Assembly (NCBI GenBank): GCA_017506865.1
Contig: JAFCMP010000528.1
Coordinates: 434,001 to 498,000 of the forward strand
Reading direction: 5' to 3'
DNA: 64,000 nt
Origin: Tribonema minus
Taxonomy: Eukaryota; Sar; Xanthophyceae; Tribonematales; Tribonemataceae
How positions within the stretch are numbered: the first letter of the stretch is position 1; every line of letters begins with the position of its first letter. Below, piece by piece: positions 1 through 11,400 of the stretch. A model generated the notes under the pieces. The model was not told the DNA's origin and did no database searches. It was given only the letters and a program-made list of their open reading frames with translations. The translations under genes were made by a program, and so were the position numbers.

Positions 1-3000
1 GTGCTAGCAACAGCGGCAGTGGCGCACGAATTCAAAACGGCCGCGGCGGCTGTGGCAGCGGTTGCAGCAGCGACAGCGGTGGACGAGGCTGTGGTCGTGG
101 CGGCCGCGGCGGCGGCGGAGGGGGCCCCCGAGCGGCAGGTGCGGCGACAGCAGCGGCAGCGCCTGCAGGCGCAGCAGGTGGGGCAGGTGGGCTTTTCACG
201 TGGACCATTTCAACCCCCGCAGTCGCAGCAGTGCTTGACAGCATCAGCCTCGATGAGCTGTGCAAGCTGCAGTTCGCGACAACTAGAAGCCTTGCTAGAC
301 CACGCAATCGCCGCTATGTGGGAGCTGCACTGGAGAACGCAGCAACACATCTGTTGGCACACACAATGACGATGTTCGTCAATGCGGCGCGGGAGCCAGA
401 TTCCGCAGGCCCTGGGCGGGTGCAGCGACTGCAAAGATCCACGATTCCACACCACCTCATGCCATCACTCATCACCTCCACCGATGGCGCACCTGGCATC
501 ACTCGCTCCGACAGAATCAGAATGTTGGCACGCGGTGAGCTTGACCGGTTGGTGCCAGCGCTCCTCGCACACGCGCGTGCGCACCGGCGCTGGCGCGCGC
601 GCCAGCAAACGGAGGCAGCGATCAACGCCTACGTCCTACAGTGCATGGGCACACGGGGGGGGCTACAGCAGGCAGCGCGTTTCCTTCAGCCCAAAACGGT
701 GGCGATACCTGATGATGACTGCTTTGCCGCCATGCAGTCCAAACACCCCCCCGCTGCGCCAGGGGAACAACTCCATGAGCTATCCGGCATGGTTGATCAG
801 CTTGTGGCGAAAGCAGCCGACATGCCAGCAGAACTCAGCCTGTTACAGGGGGAGGGACTTGAGCCAGAGACGGTTGCCAAGCTCATCCAGCGAGCAAGCC
901 CTTACAGTGGAGCAGGCCCATCGGGGCTGCGCTACAGCCACCTGCAGGATGCGCTACGCACAAGCTGGGGACGGCATGAGTTTGCTGCTGTCCTCACACG
1001 GTGGCTTCAGACCGTTATGCGGGAGGCTGCGCGGCTGCCGGATGCCTTCTGGCAGTTGCATGGCGCGGGGCGCCTGACGCCACTTGCAGAACAACAGGAA
1101 GATGGTACAGCTAAGCAGCGGCCCATCGTTTGCGGCGAGGTGCTGCAGCGACTATGCACTTCGGTGTACGTGGCAGACCGCAAAGACTTCCTGGCGGAGC
1201 TCCTTGAGCCAGACGGGCAGTATGGGGTAGCCGTCTCAGCAGGAGCGGAGAAAGCGGCCATGGCCGGCAAACTCGCGTATGAGCTTGGTCACTGGCAGTT
1301 CATGCTGGACCTCAAGAATGCCTTCAACATGGTGTTCGTCCTGGCGGCAGCGGAATGGGAAGCAGCACAGCTGCCGGACTTCCTCGACTCCTTCATCGGC
1401 ACATACGTTCGCACTCGGCCACGCCTGCTGTTCCAGCACGTCGACGGCTCCACGCGCATCATCATGTCTCAGCGCGGGTTTAAGCAGGGGACCCCGCGGC
1501 ACCGATGCTCTTCTGCGGCGCCATTGCTCAGTGCTTGAAACGGTTCAACGAGGCGGCGGCCGCGCAGCGCGCGCGGAGGCGGATGGGCGCCTACATGGAC
1601 GATGCCAACGTCCGAACAGGCGCTTGCACGCTGACTCAGGATGACATACAGGCGGTGGCGCAGCTCAAACAACACTTTGCGGAGGTGGGGCTGGAGCTAA
1701 ACCTCACCAAGTCACACGCGCTGCCTGGCAGGGGGCATGTGGTGACAGACCACGAGCGGCAACTGCTGCAGCAGCTGGGCGTTCAGCTAGTGGGGGATAC
1801 GGATGAAAATCAGAACCGCGGAGCTGTGTTGCTGGGGGTGCCGGTGGGCCACAGCAGCTTTGTGGACGCATGGCTGCGCAGGGAAGCGGGTGCAGGCGGG
1901 GCAGGGGCTCGATTTGCAGAGCGATGCGCGCGCCTGACATCTCCGAGGGCTATGTTCAGGTTACTGCGCTACTGCGTGGTGCCTCGCATGACGTACTGCC
2001 TGCGCACCATTCCCACTACGCAGACAGCGCCAGCCGCCAAGGAGTGGGATCGGGTCACGCAGTGGGTGCTTAAGCACTCAATGGGCCTGCAGCCACCAGG
2101 CCAGACCTGGCGCCAGTTTGAGCAAAGTGGGGCCCACTTCTATCTGGCAGCGCACGACCGAGCCTTACAGCAAGCGCGACTCCCAACACGGCATGGCGGC
2201 CTTGGCATTACCAGCGCCTGCGACATCGTTGATGCTGCGTATGTGGCGGGCACGTTGCAAGCGCTGCAACCAGCACTCTCTGGGTGGGCGGGAGTGCTGC
2301 AGCAGGCGGCTCCTCAAGCGGCTGCAGACAACGCTGCTGAGGATGCGGCAACACAAGCGGCACCGGCAGCAGCGGCAGCAGCACCAGCACCAGCAGCATC
2401 AGCAGCGGCAACTGTTACAGCGGCAGCGGCGGTTGCCAGTGGAGGCGCGACCGCTCCGGCAGCGGCAACTGCATCAGCGGCAGGCCGCGCTTATGGAGCA
2501 GCAATTCCGGCAACACACGACGCAGCTGCCGCTGGATCAGGGGCCGCGGCGGCAGCACAGGCGGCACCAGCGGCAGCAGCAGCGGCGGCGCACGGCGCAG
2601 CTACTCCGGCGGCAGCAGCAGCGGCGGCAGCAGCAGCTGCTCCAGCATCAGAGGCTGCTGCAGCAGCGGCAGCACATGTTGCACCTCAAGTGGCCTCGGC
2701 GGCATCACTAACTGAGTCTGACTCACTCAGTCAACAGCAGCTGCTGCGGGCATACTATGCAACACAGCTGCTCCAGGCCCTACTAGCCTAAGGCTGCTGC
2801 AGCACCTGCAACAGGAGCAGCATCGGCAGGCGGCGCCGCAACCGTGCTGGCTGCGACAGCGGCAATGGCGGTGGCAGCGGCCAATGCGGCAGGTGCTGCA
2901 CCAACACCTGCGGCAGCAGCAACACCACTGGCAGCAGCAGCAACGGCAGGCGCCGCAGCTGCAGCACCAGCGCACGCAGCAGCGGCAGCCGTCAATGCAG

Positions 3001-4353
3001 GCGCTGCGCGTTCCACACCAGCAATCATTATGCTACAAGGCGCAGCAGCAGCAGAGGTGGCGCGCCTGCCCCTCATGCGGACGATCGCCACAGCTGCCGC
3101 ATCCCTACGTGCAGCAACAGGTGACAAGCTGGAACATATATTGCCACCAGCGCTAACGCCACTGCAGCAGCAACCACCTACGCAGCAGCCGCCGCTGCGG
3201 CCGACAGCAGGTAGTGGCACTGGTGCGGATGCTGCTTGCGTACTTGACGCCAGTGCTCTGCAGTTGCAGTGTAGCCTGAAGCGCCCCAATCAGAGTGCGC
3301 TTGCAGATGCCGTCGCTACCGAGCTTGCAGATAAGGTGGAGGCGGACCTGCTGCATTATGTTACAGCTGCCGCAGGGCACGCAACGCACGCAAGCACTTG
3401 CTCGATTCCGGTCGCAGCGCCACATGCACTCGATCGGCATGGCATTCCTCAACGAGCCCATGTACTCCACAACGGCTTCGTTCGATGGCCTATCCTGGCA
3501 GCTGGCCGTCAAACGCGCCATCGGAGTAGAGGAGCAGACGGCAGGCTGCAAGCTGTGCGGGGAGTCGCCGGGCGGCACCCTGCATGCACGGCTGTGTCAA
3601 GCGCCAAGCGTCAAGGCGCACGACACCATCGTCCACAATAGCGTCAAGAGGGCCACGCGGCAATACCTCAAAACGGGACTGGTGGACGAGGACTACACGC
3701 CGTTTCTGGGGTCCGCCGGGCCGCCGGGAGTCGCAGGATGGACATCGTGCTGCCTGCCGACGCCTTCCCGGTGACCGGCTACGACGACCCGACACGCCAC
3801 CTACCGCTCATGGTGGACGTTATTTGCTTCGAGGCACAGGTGGCGTCGCGGGCGGCGAAGACTGCAGCAGACCCCGAGCGATGCTGCCGCGACCAAGAGG
3901 CCGCCAAGACTACCCACTATTCTGGTCATTATGATCAGAATTGCTACAAACTTGCCACTTTGGCAATAGGGTCATTTGGCAGCATCGGGGAGCAGGGGCG
4001 GAAGCTGCTGGAGGCTGTGGCGACGGAGTATGCCAGCAGGATGTCAGTGCCCGGAGGAGCGCGCCCTAAAGCTCTCAAGGGCATCGCCCTGGCGCGCTTA
4101 CGCTCGGCACTGTCGGCAGCGCTCCACATGGCGTACTCTGGCCGTGTCATGACACACATGGCAGAATCCAGGGGGGGGGGGCACATGGAGGAGGACGTAG
4201 GGGAGGACCCCGAGATGCCATTTGGCGGCGGCGTCGTTTGAGTGGTTGTCGTTGCGACACTTTCAGACTGTTATTCGACATGTAGATTCCTTACAGCTAG
4301 ATGCCAATCATCTGGGCTTTTTCGCGCCCTGAGCGAGAATCAATAAAAAGTAC
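1..4353 (+). mobile_element. RLE-type non-LTR retrotransposon, copy 1 (degraded, 5' end off window)
   Basis: A LINE copy that runs in from the left edge and ends in a short A-rich tail (AATAAAAAG, to about 4350). The 3' untranslated part (4242-4350) closely matches the minus-strand copy at 61241-61350 and the fragment near 41230-41398, which fixes the 3' end of the family. The preserved 3' end with variable 5' extent is what target-primed reverse transcription leaves. No LTR or terminal inverted repeat is seen. The downstream ankyrin-like gene ends only about 120 bp past the element tail. Confidence 0.85.
3..4241 (+). pseudogene. LINE reverse transcriptase/endonuclease ORF, multiply frameshifted
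   Basis: The reading frame is open from position 3 (Gly/Arg-rich, then Ala-rich N-terminal part) and encodes a reverse transcriptase: GPSGLRYSHL near 920, LDLKNAFN near 1310 (motif A aspartate), GFKQG near 1480 and YMDD near 1591-1602 (catalytic aspartates). Against copy 2 and the expected QGDP motif, one G is missing near 1490, so the frame shifts just before YMDD. Further small indels lie near 2710-2790, 3350, 3650 and 3730. A long Ala-rich stretch made mostly of GCA/GCG codons (about 2300-3200) separates the RT/thumb from a C-terminal domain with a CxxC-H-C zinc motif and restriction-like endonuclease signature (RMDIVL, VDV, K..HY). The copy is therefore unlikely to make a working protein. 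Confidence 0.85.
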
Positions 4354-4473
4354 ATGATTGTGCAGGCAAGGGGGAGAGGGGTGCCGCATCGATGTGCTGA
4401 CAAGATGCGGGCAGGCATCTCGCAAAAAGCCCTTGAAAAGGTACTACAGGAGGCAGTTGCCAGTCATACCTGC

Positions 4474-5949
4474 CTAGCAGTTGGGCCGGGGACACGCGCA
4501 GGGACAGCCGAGGTCGTGCAGCGCGCGCTTGACCGCACCGCCGCCTTCGCGATCGTCGTCCAGCAACTCGCACACCTCAGTAGTCCACCGCCCAAAAGGG
4601 CAGCCCTGCTGGACCGCCCACAGTATGGTCTGCGGTCTTACGTCCTCGATTTCCGTCGCGACCAACTCCGCCAGGTCTTCTGGCCACGGCGCCCCTTCCG
4701 CGCGCAGGCGGCGCGCAAGGGCCGGGGTGCCGTTCAACATAGCCGACGCCAGCATGCCCCTCATGCACTGCGGGCTCCAGTCGCCTGTGCCGTAGCGGCG
4801 AACCCAGGCCACGGCAGGCGGTGTCGCGCGGCGGCTGCCCAGGAGCTGCCGGCAAACCTGCGCCATGTCGTGCGGGCACCCCTGCGCTCGCAGCCACGTC
4901 AGACTGGGCAGCCTCGCGTTGGCGGCGGCCACCTGCATGGTTATGCCGGTGAACGCGAGGGCGCGACGCGACTGAAGCCACCGCAGCACTGCTGTGTCGT
5001 CGGCAGCGGCGGCTGCGTCGGTGAGCGTCATCACCTGCTTCGCGCCCTCCTCATCCCTGTACGTCCAGACGCCGTCCATGTCCTTGTCCGTCAACGGCCA
5101 CGTGTTCTCGTGATCGGCAAGGGACACCGCGCCCAATGCGCCAAACAGTTCTTGACCACGTGCCAGAAGGAACTGTAAGGTGCTGGTTCGGCCCCAGGCA
5201 GCGGCGTAATTGCTGAGGATGTTGATGTAGCAAGGCGACCATGCCTGAGCTTTGGGCAGCTGCGGCGCCAGCCATGACAAGGCCGAGCCATCATCGCCAA
5301 ATATGGCGAGCCTTATCCCTATCTCGTAGCAACGAGGTGCATCTAACTCCTGGCTGCCGAGAGGGCCTGCCCATATCGACTGCAGGCTGCTGCTGTCGCA
5401 CGACTTTGCCGCACCATTCAACACCTCCTCTTCTATATCAAGCCCTGCCTGCTGCATGCGTTCCACTGCCTCGACAGACCCCGCCTCCCCCAAAGCGCTG
5501 CTCAGTTCGCACCTGGCAGTAAGCCTGAGAGACGACAGTACATATGTAAACTCTCCGCTAACGAGAGCGAGGTTCAGCCTCGACTGAGATCGCACAGCGG
5601 CGACGCACTCCGTCAAGTGCACTGATGTCACCTCGCAGGCAGACGCCACACCAGCCACATAAAGCGCTCGTACCCTCCTGCTCACCGGCGCGATGAACAA
5701 GTATTCGCAGGCGCCTACGAAGGATAGCGTGCTGGCGAGCAGTTCGTTGTTCGTGAGCACCTCCGTCGCTGCTGATGATTCCGTGCGACGGTACTGCCTG
5801 CGGCGTCCATCGCCCACCGCTTCCTGCACGGCTGCCAACCTCTGGTCCAGCGTTCGTAGCGCAGCACTCAAGCTTGCCAGACCTCGCATGGGCGTGAAGC
5901 CCGCAGCGTCAGGGTGGAGGTGGCGCAGCACCACTTTGATGCTCTCCAC
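4474..5949 (-). CDS. Ankyrin-like repeat protein, single exon
   Basis: An uninterrupted 491-aa frame with no intron, unlike its neighbours. The N-terminal third is helical and not recognised. The C-terminal half has spaced degenerate ankyrin-type helices with the W-x-x-x-x-GCP pattern seen in large protist ankyrin families: LTWLRAQGCPHD, ILWAVQQGCPFG and the related LARRLRAEGAPWPED and VLRWLQSRRA. Such repeats bind proteins; no catalytic domain is visible. It ends CPCACPRPNC. The Met at 5949 is the first in this open frame after two upstream in-frame stops. The function is unknown, and because long shadow ORFs are common in this GC-rich DNA the call rests on the repeated motif rather than on length. 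Confidence 0.62.
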   Translation of the reverse strand: MESIKVVLRHLHPDAAGFTPMRGLASLSAALRTLDQRLAAVQEAVGDGRRRQYRRTESSAATEVLTNNELLASTLSFVGACEYLFIAPVSRRVRALYVAGVASACEVTSVHLTECVAAVRSQSRLNLALVSGEFTYVLSSLRLTARCELSSALGEAGSVEAVERMQQAGLDIEEEVLNGAAKSCDSSSLQSIWAGPLGSQELDAPRCYEIGIRLAIFGDDGSALSWLAPQLPKAQAWSPCYINILSNYAAAWGRTSTLQFLLARGQELFGALGAVSLADHENTWPLTDKDMDGVWTYRDEEGAKQVMTLTDAAAAADDTAVLRWLQSRRALAFTGITMQVAAANARLPSLTWLRAQGCPHDMAQVCRQLLGSRRATPPAVAWVRRYGTGDWSPQCMRGMLASAMLNGTPALARRLRAEGAPWPEDLAELVATEIEDVRPQTILWAVQQGCPFGRWTTEVCELLDDDREGGGAVKRALHDLGCPCACPRPNC

Positions 5950-6299
5950 CTCCGTGACTATGACTGGAAGCTCTCTTCAGCAATATCCTCAGACCTGCGT
6001 ACTACTAGGACAGAGCGAGCAGGAAACAGTGAAATGAGCTCTTCGGCCAAGGATGCTCTCGTCCGAACATCCTGAGCAATGAGCGTGTGTGCCCACTTGA
6101 CGGACCGCAACAGCCATGCGCGCACACACATGGCGGGCAATGCGACACCAGGCTGTGAAAGGATGGGCACCTTCGAGGGACACCAAGCGTGGATCAAACG
6201 ACGCCTTCGCCCAATGATTCCGGAGTAGTGCCTCGGCTCTATCGACAAGAGAGTTCAGCACGTGCTGCTGCTCGCTTCCCATCTGCCCCTGCACCTAGA

Positions 6300-8290
6300 G
6301 GCTCGCGAAGTGAACGTTTATTCCAAAAAAAAACTTCGGTTTTGAATTGAAGTTATATTTGAGTTGAAGTTCTTATAGGGAGCCGGAGGCAGGACAAAGT
6401 GGCAAGCCTGTTGTTGCAGGTGGTTGTCGCATTGAGCAGTCGCTATTGTTGCTGGACGCTCCTGGCGGCTGTGGCAGGTGTCTCTCGACAGTCAAAGGTG
6501 ATGTGCCTCGATAGCTGTCGTAGCGCACCTGTCTGTATCTCAGGCAAACGATCTGGCTTATAGAAGACTCTTGTCATCCTGCAATATACCTGCAGACAGA
6601 TTGGCAGACATGAAGACGTGCAGCCTCTGCACGGTTGTGCCGGCAACGAACGTGACAAGCTGGCGCAAGCATGCGGGGCTTGCACTGCAGATTGCAGTCT
6701 GGAACACGAATGTATATATACATCTCGGGGTGGTTTTTTAGGTCACGTCGTCTAATAAGAACTGCACAGCTGCCGCGCCGTACCAGTGTCTGTGCCTAGC
6801 AAAGCGCCCTTGTGGCACCACCAGCGACATATGCACACCAGCTTGGCGGATGCCTGTGGAGCAGGGTGAAGAATTAGCGTTACCGCAGGCTGGAGCAGGG
6901 TGAATCATGCAGTACTGGAGGCTCTGGCAGCCGCTGCAACTATCCGGTACTGCGGTGTCATGCAGATGCATCTCACAAAATCCGTTTAGGCCGACCGTCA
7001 TGGTTGCTGCTCGCGATCCCATGCTCACGGTCGGACAAGGCTCCCTATCGCCAAGTCAGACACGAATGCGTACAGCGCCTGCCGTCAAATAACTTGTTCG
7101 CTGGCTATAGTATACACCTCTTAAGCCATCATCACGTGTCGTTGTGGTCAGCAGGTTTTGGGTGCTAATGGAGGTGTGTCATGTTACTGTCAAGAGTTGC
7201 ATCTGCATATATTTCATGAATAATTTACAGAGCTCTCTAGAGAAAGCCTGTGTTCAGCAACACAAAATAGATACCGTCATGTGCCAAATTAGGCCGGTCA
7301 GTCAAGAATTAGGAGCGTACCGAGCACCGATCCTAGTTAGGCCTGGGTTTATTATTGCGCATTCCTTTTTAGGCCTGGCAGCACCTCCTTGTGTTCGCCC
7401 TACTATGGCATGCACATCATGTGTTGCTGGTGAGGCACATGAAGCACAGCATACGAGCAAATGAACAAGTGCCATTGCACTGATGCACACCTTCATTGCA
7501 CCCTGATCTGTTTTGGGTCTCTGGCTGCAGCCTGCTTGGCCTCATCGGCCTTGTTTATGACCCATTAAGCAGTGGTGGCCTTCTAATAACAACAACTTCA
7601 ACAAGTCTGAGCTTCTGTTCTTGGTTCGACAGAGGAGACAGAAGCAGACACATGACCGCATGTCCCATTGATGGTCATACAGTGCCCATGTGATGGTGTT
7701 TTGGGGCCCATGTGACGGGATGGGGTGCTGCAACAAGTGCAATCCGAGATGAGTGGGCTTTTTGCACCCCATTGGCAAGCGAAGAAATAATACAACTACA
7801 CATGAAGCTGCTGGTGCTGTACAGGTAATGTTGCTATAGTTGCATGGATTGTGAAGACGTTGCACTTAAGCTTTGGACATGTCATGCCGTACATGCTGCA
7901 GTACGGCTTGTTATCAGGACGCTTGATTGCGTGCCTAATGGTTGCAGTTTGCAAACATGTTGCATGAAGCAGCGTCGTACCTGCCCGCACTGTCATTGCA
8001 CTGGTGAACTTGTGCCTCTCCTACGAGAAGCAGTGATACTCCATCGTTATTGCTGTGGGTTGTGTACTACGTAGTACGCATACTTGAGAAGGCATTGAGG
8101 CCGCGTCGTACACTCTTCCTGTTGGCGCAATCACAGCTTTCTGAATGCGGGCAATCGCAACTAGAAGGATCATTGTCACAAGCCTTCATTGCAGTTCACA
8201 TTTTTTTTTTGAAAAAAAAAAACGTCTGTAACCGTCGAGTGCGGAAGGACCTTCTCAGTGAACGGGTTCACTGAGGACCTGTTCCCTGGG
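6300..8290. other. Intergenic stretch, no gene recognised
   Basis: Lower GC than the flanking genes. I see only short ORFs without family resemblance or splice-linked exons. It contains GAAGTT-type words near 6335-6375 and a T10-G-A11 perfect hairpin at 8201-8222. The 3' part probably carries the promoter of the downstream kinase gene. Confidence 0.5.
8201..8222. repeat. Poly-T/poly-A hairpin
   Basis: Ten T, one G, then eleven A: a near-spacerless inverted repeat about 180 bp upstream of the PKG1 start codon. It may be a nucleosome-excluding poly(dA:dT) element or a remnant of a retroposed tail; nothing in the sequence decides between these. Confidence 0.6.
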
Positions 8291-8294
8291 CCGC

Positions 8295-8302
8295 TATATA
8301 TA
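8295..8302 (+). promoter_or_regulatory. Candidate TATA box of PKG-like gene 1
   Basis: TATATATA followed by GACACAATG, about 100 bp upstream of the predicted ATG at 8404. Spacing and sequence suit a TATA element. It is the only strong TATA-like word in the local region. No transcript evidence is available here. Confidence 0.4.
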
Positions 8303-8403
8303 GACACAATGCTGCTGCAAGACGTGGTCTACACGAGGAGCCTGTCAGGCTGCACAGGCCGCTGTGCAAATCTCTGCTTGATGCGGCGAGCCTAGGGCGC
8401 AAA

Positions 8404-11400
8404 ATGGGATCGGGCTCGAGCGCTCAGAGGAGGTCTGCAGGGACACAGGTGATACGTTGTACAGGAAGGTTGTACAGTTTAAAGAGTTGGTCACTACCGC
8501 GGCCAGTAAGTCAGAGACTGCGATGCCTTGCGATGGACACGGACTCGGCGTGTCTGCGATCAACAGTACCTACTACCTACTATAGCAAGTAGTAATCCCC
8601 GGACTCGTGCTGGCATGAGCTGCAATGAGCCTGTGATGCCAGTTATTGCTGCTGCCTGACGTTTGATTAGCTCTGCTACTGGCAGCAGGATGAGTGTAGA
8701 AGTGAATGTCCGCGTGGGACTGGGTCAGGCGCACAACGCAGACAAATACAGCCCATCGTTGAAGGCAAGCGCGGTGTGCGTGTGGTGCGCCAGTCACACT
8801 GAAGCTATTGTGAATTTTTGTTGATTGACTGAGTCCAGCCCTGACATGTTTCAGCCAAACACATGCATTACTGATTCTTCGATTCAACACAACAACTAAC
8901 CAATTGGATTGGCCAACCACGCTGTTGTGCAGGCAGCTGCAGCAGTTGGTCAAAACTTGCACATCCTGACCAATTTCAATTTGTGAATACAAAAAAGTTC
9001 TTTGAATTTCACAAATATGCAGTTTTGTGTCGATGCAGCCTACATTGCAGTTGTGAACGCAGGATCAATGTCGCAAGCTACAGTACAGGGCTTATGAGCT
9101 ACAAGGCTCGATACTGAGTTCAGGGAAACAAGGCTGCTGCGGTTGTGTGCGCAGCAGCGGAAAGAGGACACCTGGCAGCCTCAGTTGAGCATTCTGCTGT
9201 GCATGACATCAGGCATGTCTGGATTAGGGTTCAGGTCAATGTGAGCTAGGGTTGGGGCGAGGTTTAGGCCTAGACTAAACACTTTGCCTGAGGAGGATCG
9301 AGGTTCAGCAAGTTGTCGTCAGCAACCGGCGATGATCACCTCCAGCTGTGATCCCAGTCGTGACATCAATTTTAGGTGATGCCGTCACCATGCTCCGATT
9401 CATGGTGCCCTGTGATTGCAGCCTCGTCTCAACGCACTGCTCACCCCTCTGCTGTGGAGACCCACTTGAGCTGTGCAACAGAATCGTCAGAGAAAGACAA
9501 AGCTGACTGAATGAAGCCCGCAACTGAGAGCCCATGTATGTATGCATAACTTCAAGTTCATGCCTCTGCCGCAACTCCAAGACCCTGAATGGCCCGCAAA
9601 CTGAGACTTGAAATCGGAGCACGCCCAAAGTATTATGGTATATTTGACACACGTGTGAGATTTTCTTGAGCATTCTGGTGTCACAAGCGCAATGAAATTG
9701 GGCAGCTTGGTGCGAGTGCACCCGCCAAGTCCCAAGTCCATGAGCTCAGCGTGCTCACGCACCACTACGTCCGTGCCTGGGGACCTCAGGTTGTCCACGA
9801 TCATTCACTTCCCGCAACGGAAGCATCACGCGCCACAGCCCATAACTTCAACTTCAACCCCCCCCCCCCGTCCCCCTCGTCCGCAGGCCGGCGCCGCACC
9901 GCAGGCCCCCCCCCCCACGGCTGACGCCACCGCCGCCGCTCACGACTTCAACTCTCTCAAGCATAAGTACCTCAGCGCCAAGCACACGGGCGCGTCCAAC
10001 AAGGACATCTTCAATACGCTCACGGAACACGGTGGTGGCAATAAGGCGGCGGCGGCGTCGCGCAAGAATGGGCGGACGGCGTCCGGGTCAGGGGCGATGC
10101 TGCCCCCCGCGGGGGGGGCGTACGTCATTCAGGACAGGCACAACAGCCCCGCTAACAGGTACTGTACGGGGGGGAGGTATATTGTGCTGCGGATGCGAGA
10201 TCAGGCCACGGTTTAACGTTGTCTGTATTTGGCGGGTGACAGCGATGCTGCCTCCTGCGGGGGGGGCGTACGTCATTCAGGACAGGCACAACAGCCCCGC
10301 TAACAGGTACGCCTGTAGGGGGGGAGGGGGGGGGGGGGCGCTGCGCATGCAAGATCAGGCCACGGTTTAACAGTGCTGTGCAATTTGATCTGTCTTTGGC
10401 GGGTGACAGCGATGCTGCCCCCCGCGGGGGGGGCTTACGTCATTCAGGACAGGCACAACAGCCCCGCGAACAGGTACTGCTGTAGGGGAGGGGGTACGCT
10501 GCGCGGCAATTGCGAGATCAGGGCGTGTGTAGACAGTGCGCTGTGTTTGGCAGGCGACGACCGGTGTGCAGGGTGAAGCGGGCGTCCGTGACAGCGCTGT
10601 TGACCGGGGGGTGGGGGGGGGGGTGTCTAGCTGACAAGGGACAAAACATATGAATGCTTTAGTCGGGTTGTTGAGCCAGTTGAGCACTGTGCTTGATAAA
10701 AGTTTGTGGGGTTGCAGTCGAAATGTCACCACATGTATATGCCTTGAAGCACTTTTCATAACCTACTGAGGTTGCTCGCTGCCACACACGCCGCCGTGAA
10801 GCGGCGCCACGCAGCAAGCGTCTGTTGACAAAGCGGCCATGCCTTCTAGTAGGCCCATATGAGGCTTGTATGGCTGTGGCATTTTCAGAGAAACATCTGA
10901 GTATGCCCTGCAAACCACTTTCATATGTGCTCGCTGCACACGCCGCTGAGCAGCGCCGCGCGGCGCGCCTCCATCGGCCGCGGCCTCCGGCGACCACGCC
11001 GTGCATCTGTGACAACACGATCATCTTCTTGTGGCGCGTTTGAGTAGCGCTCACTGTCGCCTCGCGCCCATTTGCCGCGCACCTACTGCACTGCTGAGCA
11101 GCGCCGCGCGGCGCGCCTCCGTCGGCGCCGTGGCCTCCGGCGACCACGCCACGTATCTGTGATAGCACGATGATCTTCGTGTGGCGCGTTCGAGTAGCGC
11201 TCACCGTCGCCTCGTGCCCATTTGCTGCACACCTACTGCACTGCTGAGCAGCGCCGCGCGCCGCGCCTCCGTCGGCGCCGTGGCCTCCGGCGACCACGCC
11301 AAGCGCGCGCGCCGCGGCCAGATCTTCCAGCGCGGCATCGACTTTGCCGACACGGCGCGCGCGATGCGCAAGGGCACGGAGCCCCTCGACACCACCAAGG

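Noticed and set aside
2118..2711. Gln/Arg-rich ORF inside LINE copy 1
   Set aside because: Frame-shifted reading of the GCA-repeat Ala linker.
4354..5178. 274-codon plus-strand ORF
   Set aside because: Antisense shadow of the ankyrin-like gene; Arg/Ala-rich with no motif.
5958..6294. Two overlapping minus-strand frames just upstream of the ankyrin-like gene
   Set aside because: They could be an N-terminal extension only with two compensating frameshifts or an unseen intron; not supported enough to add.
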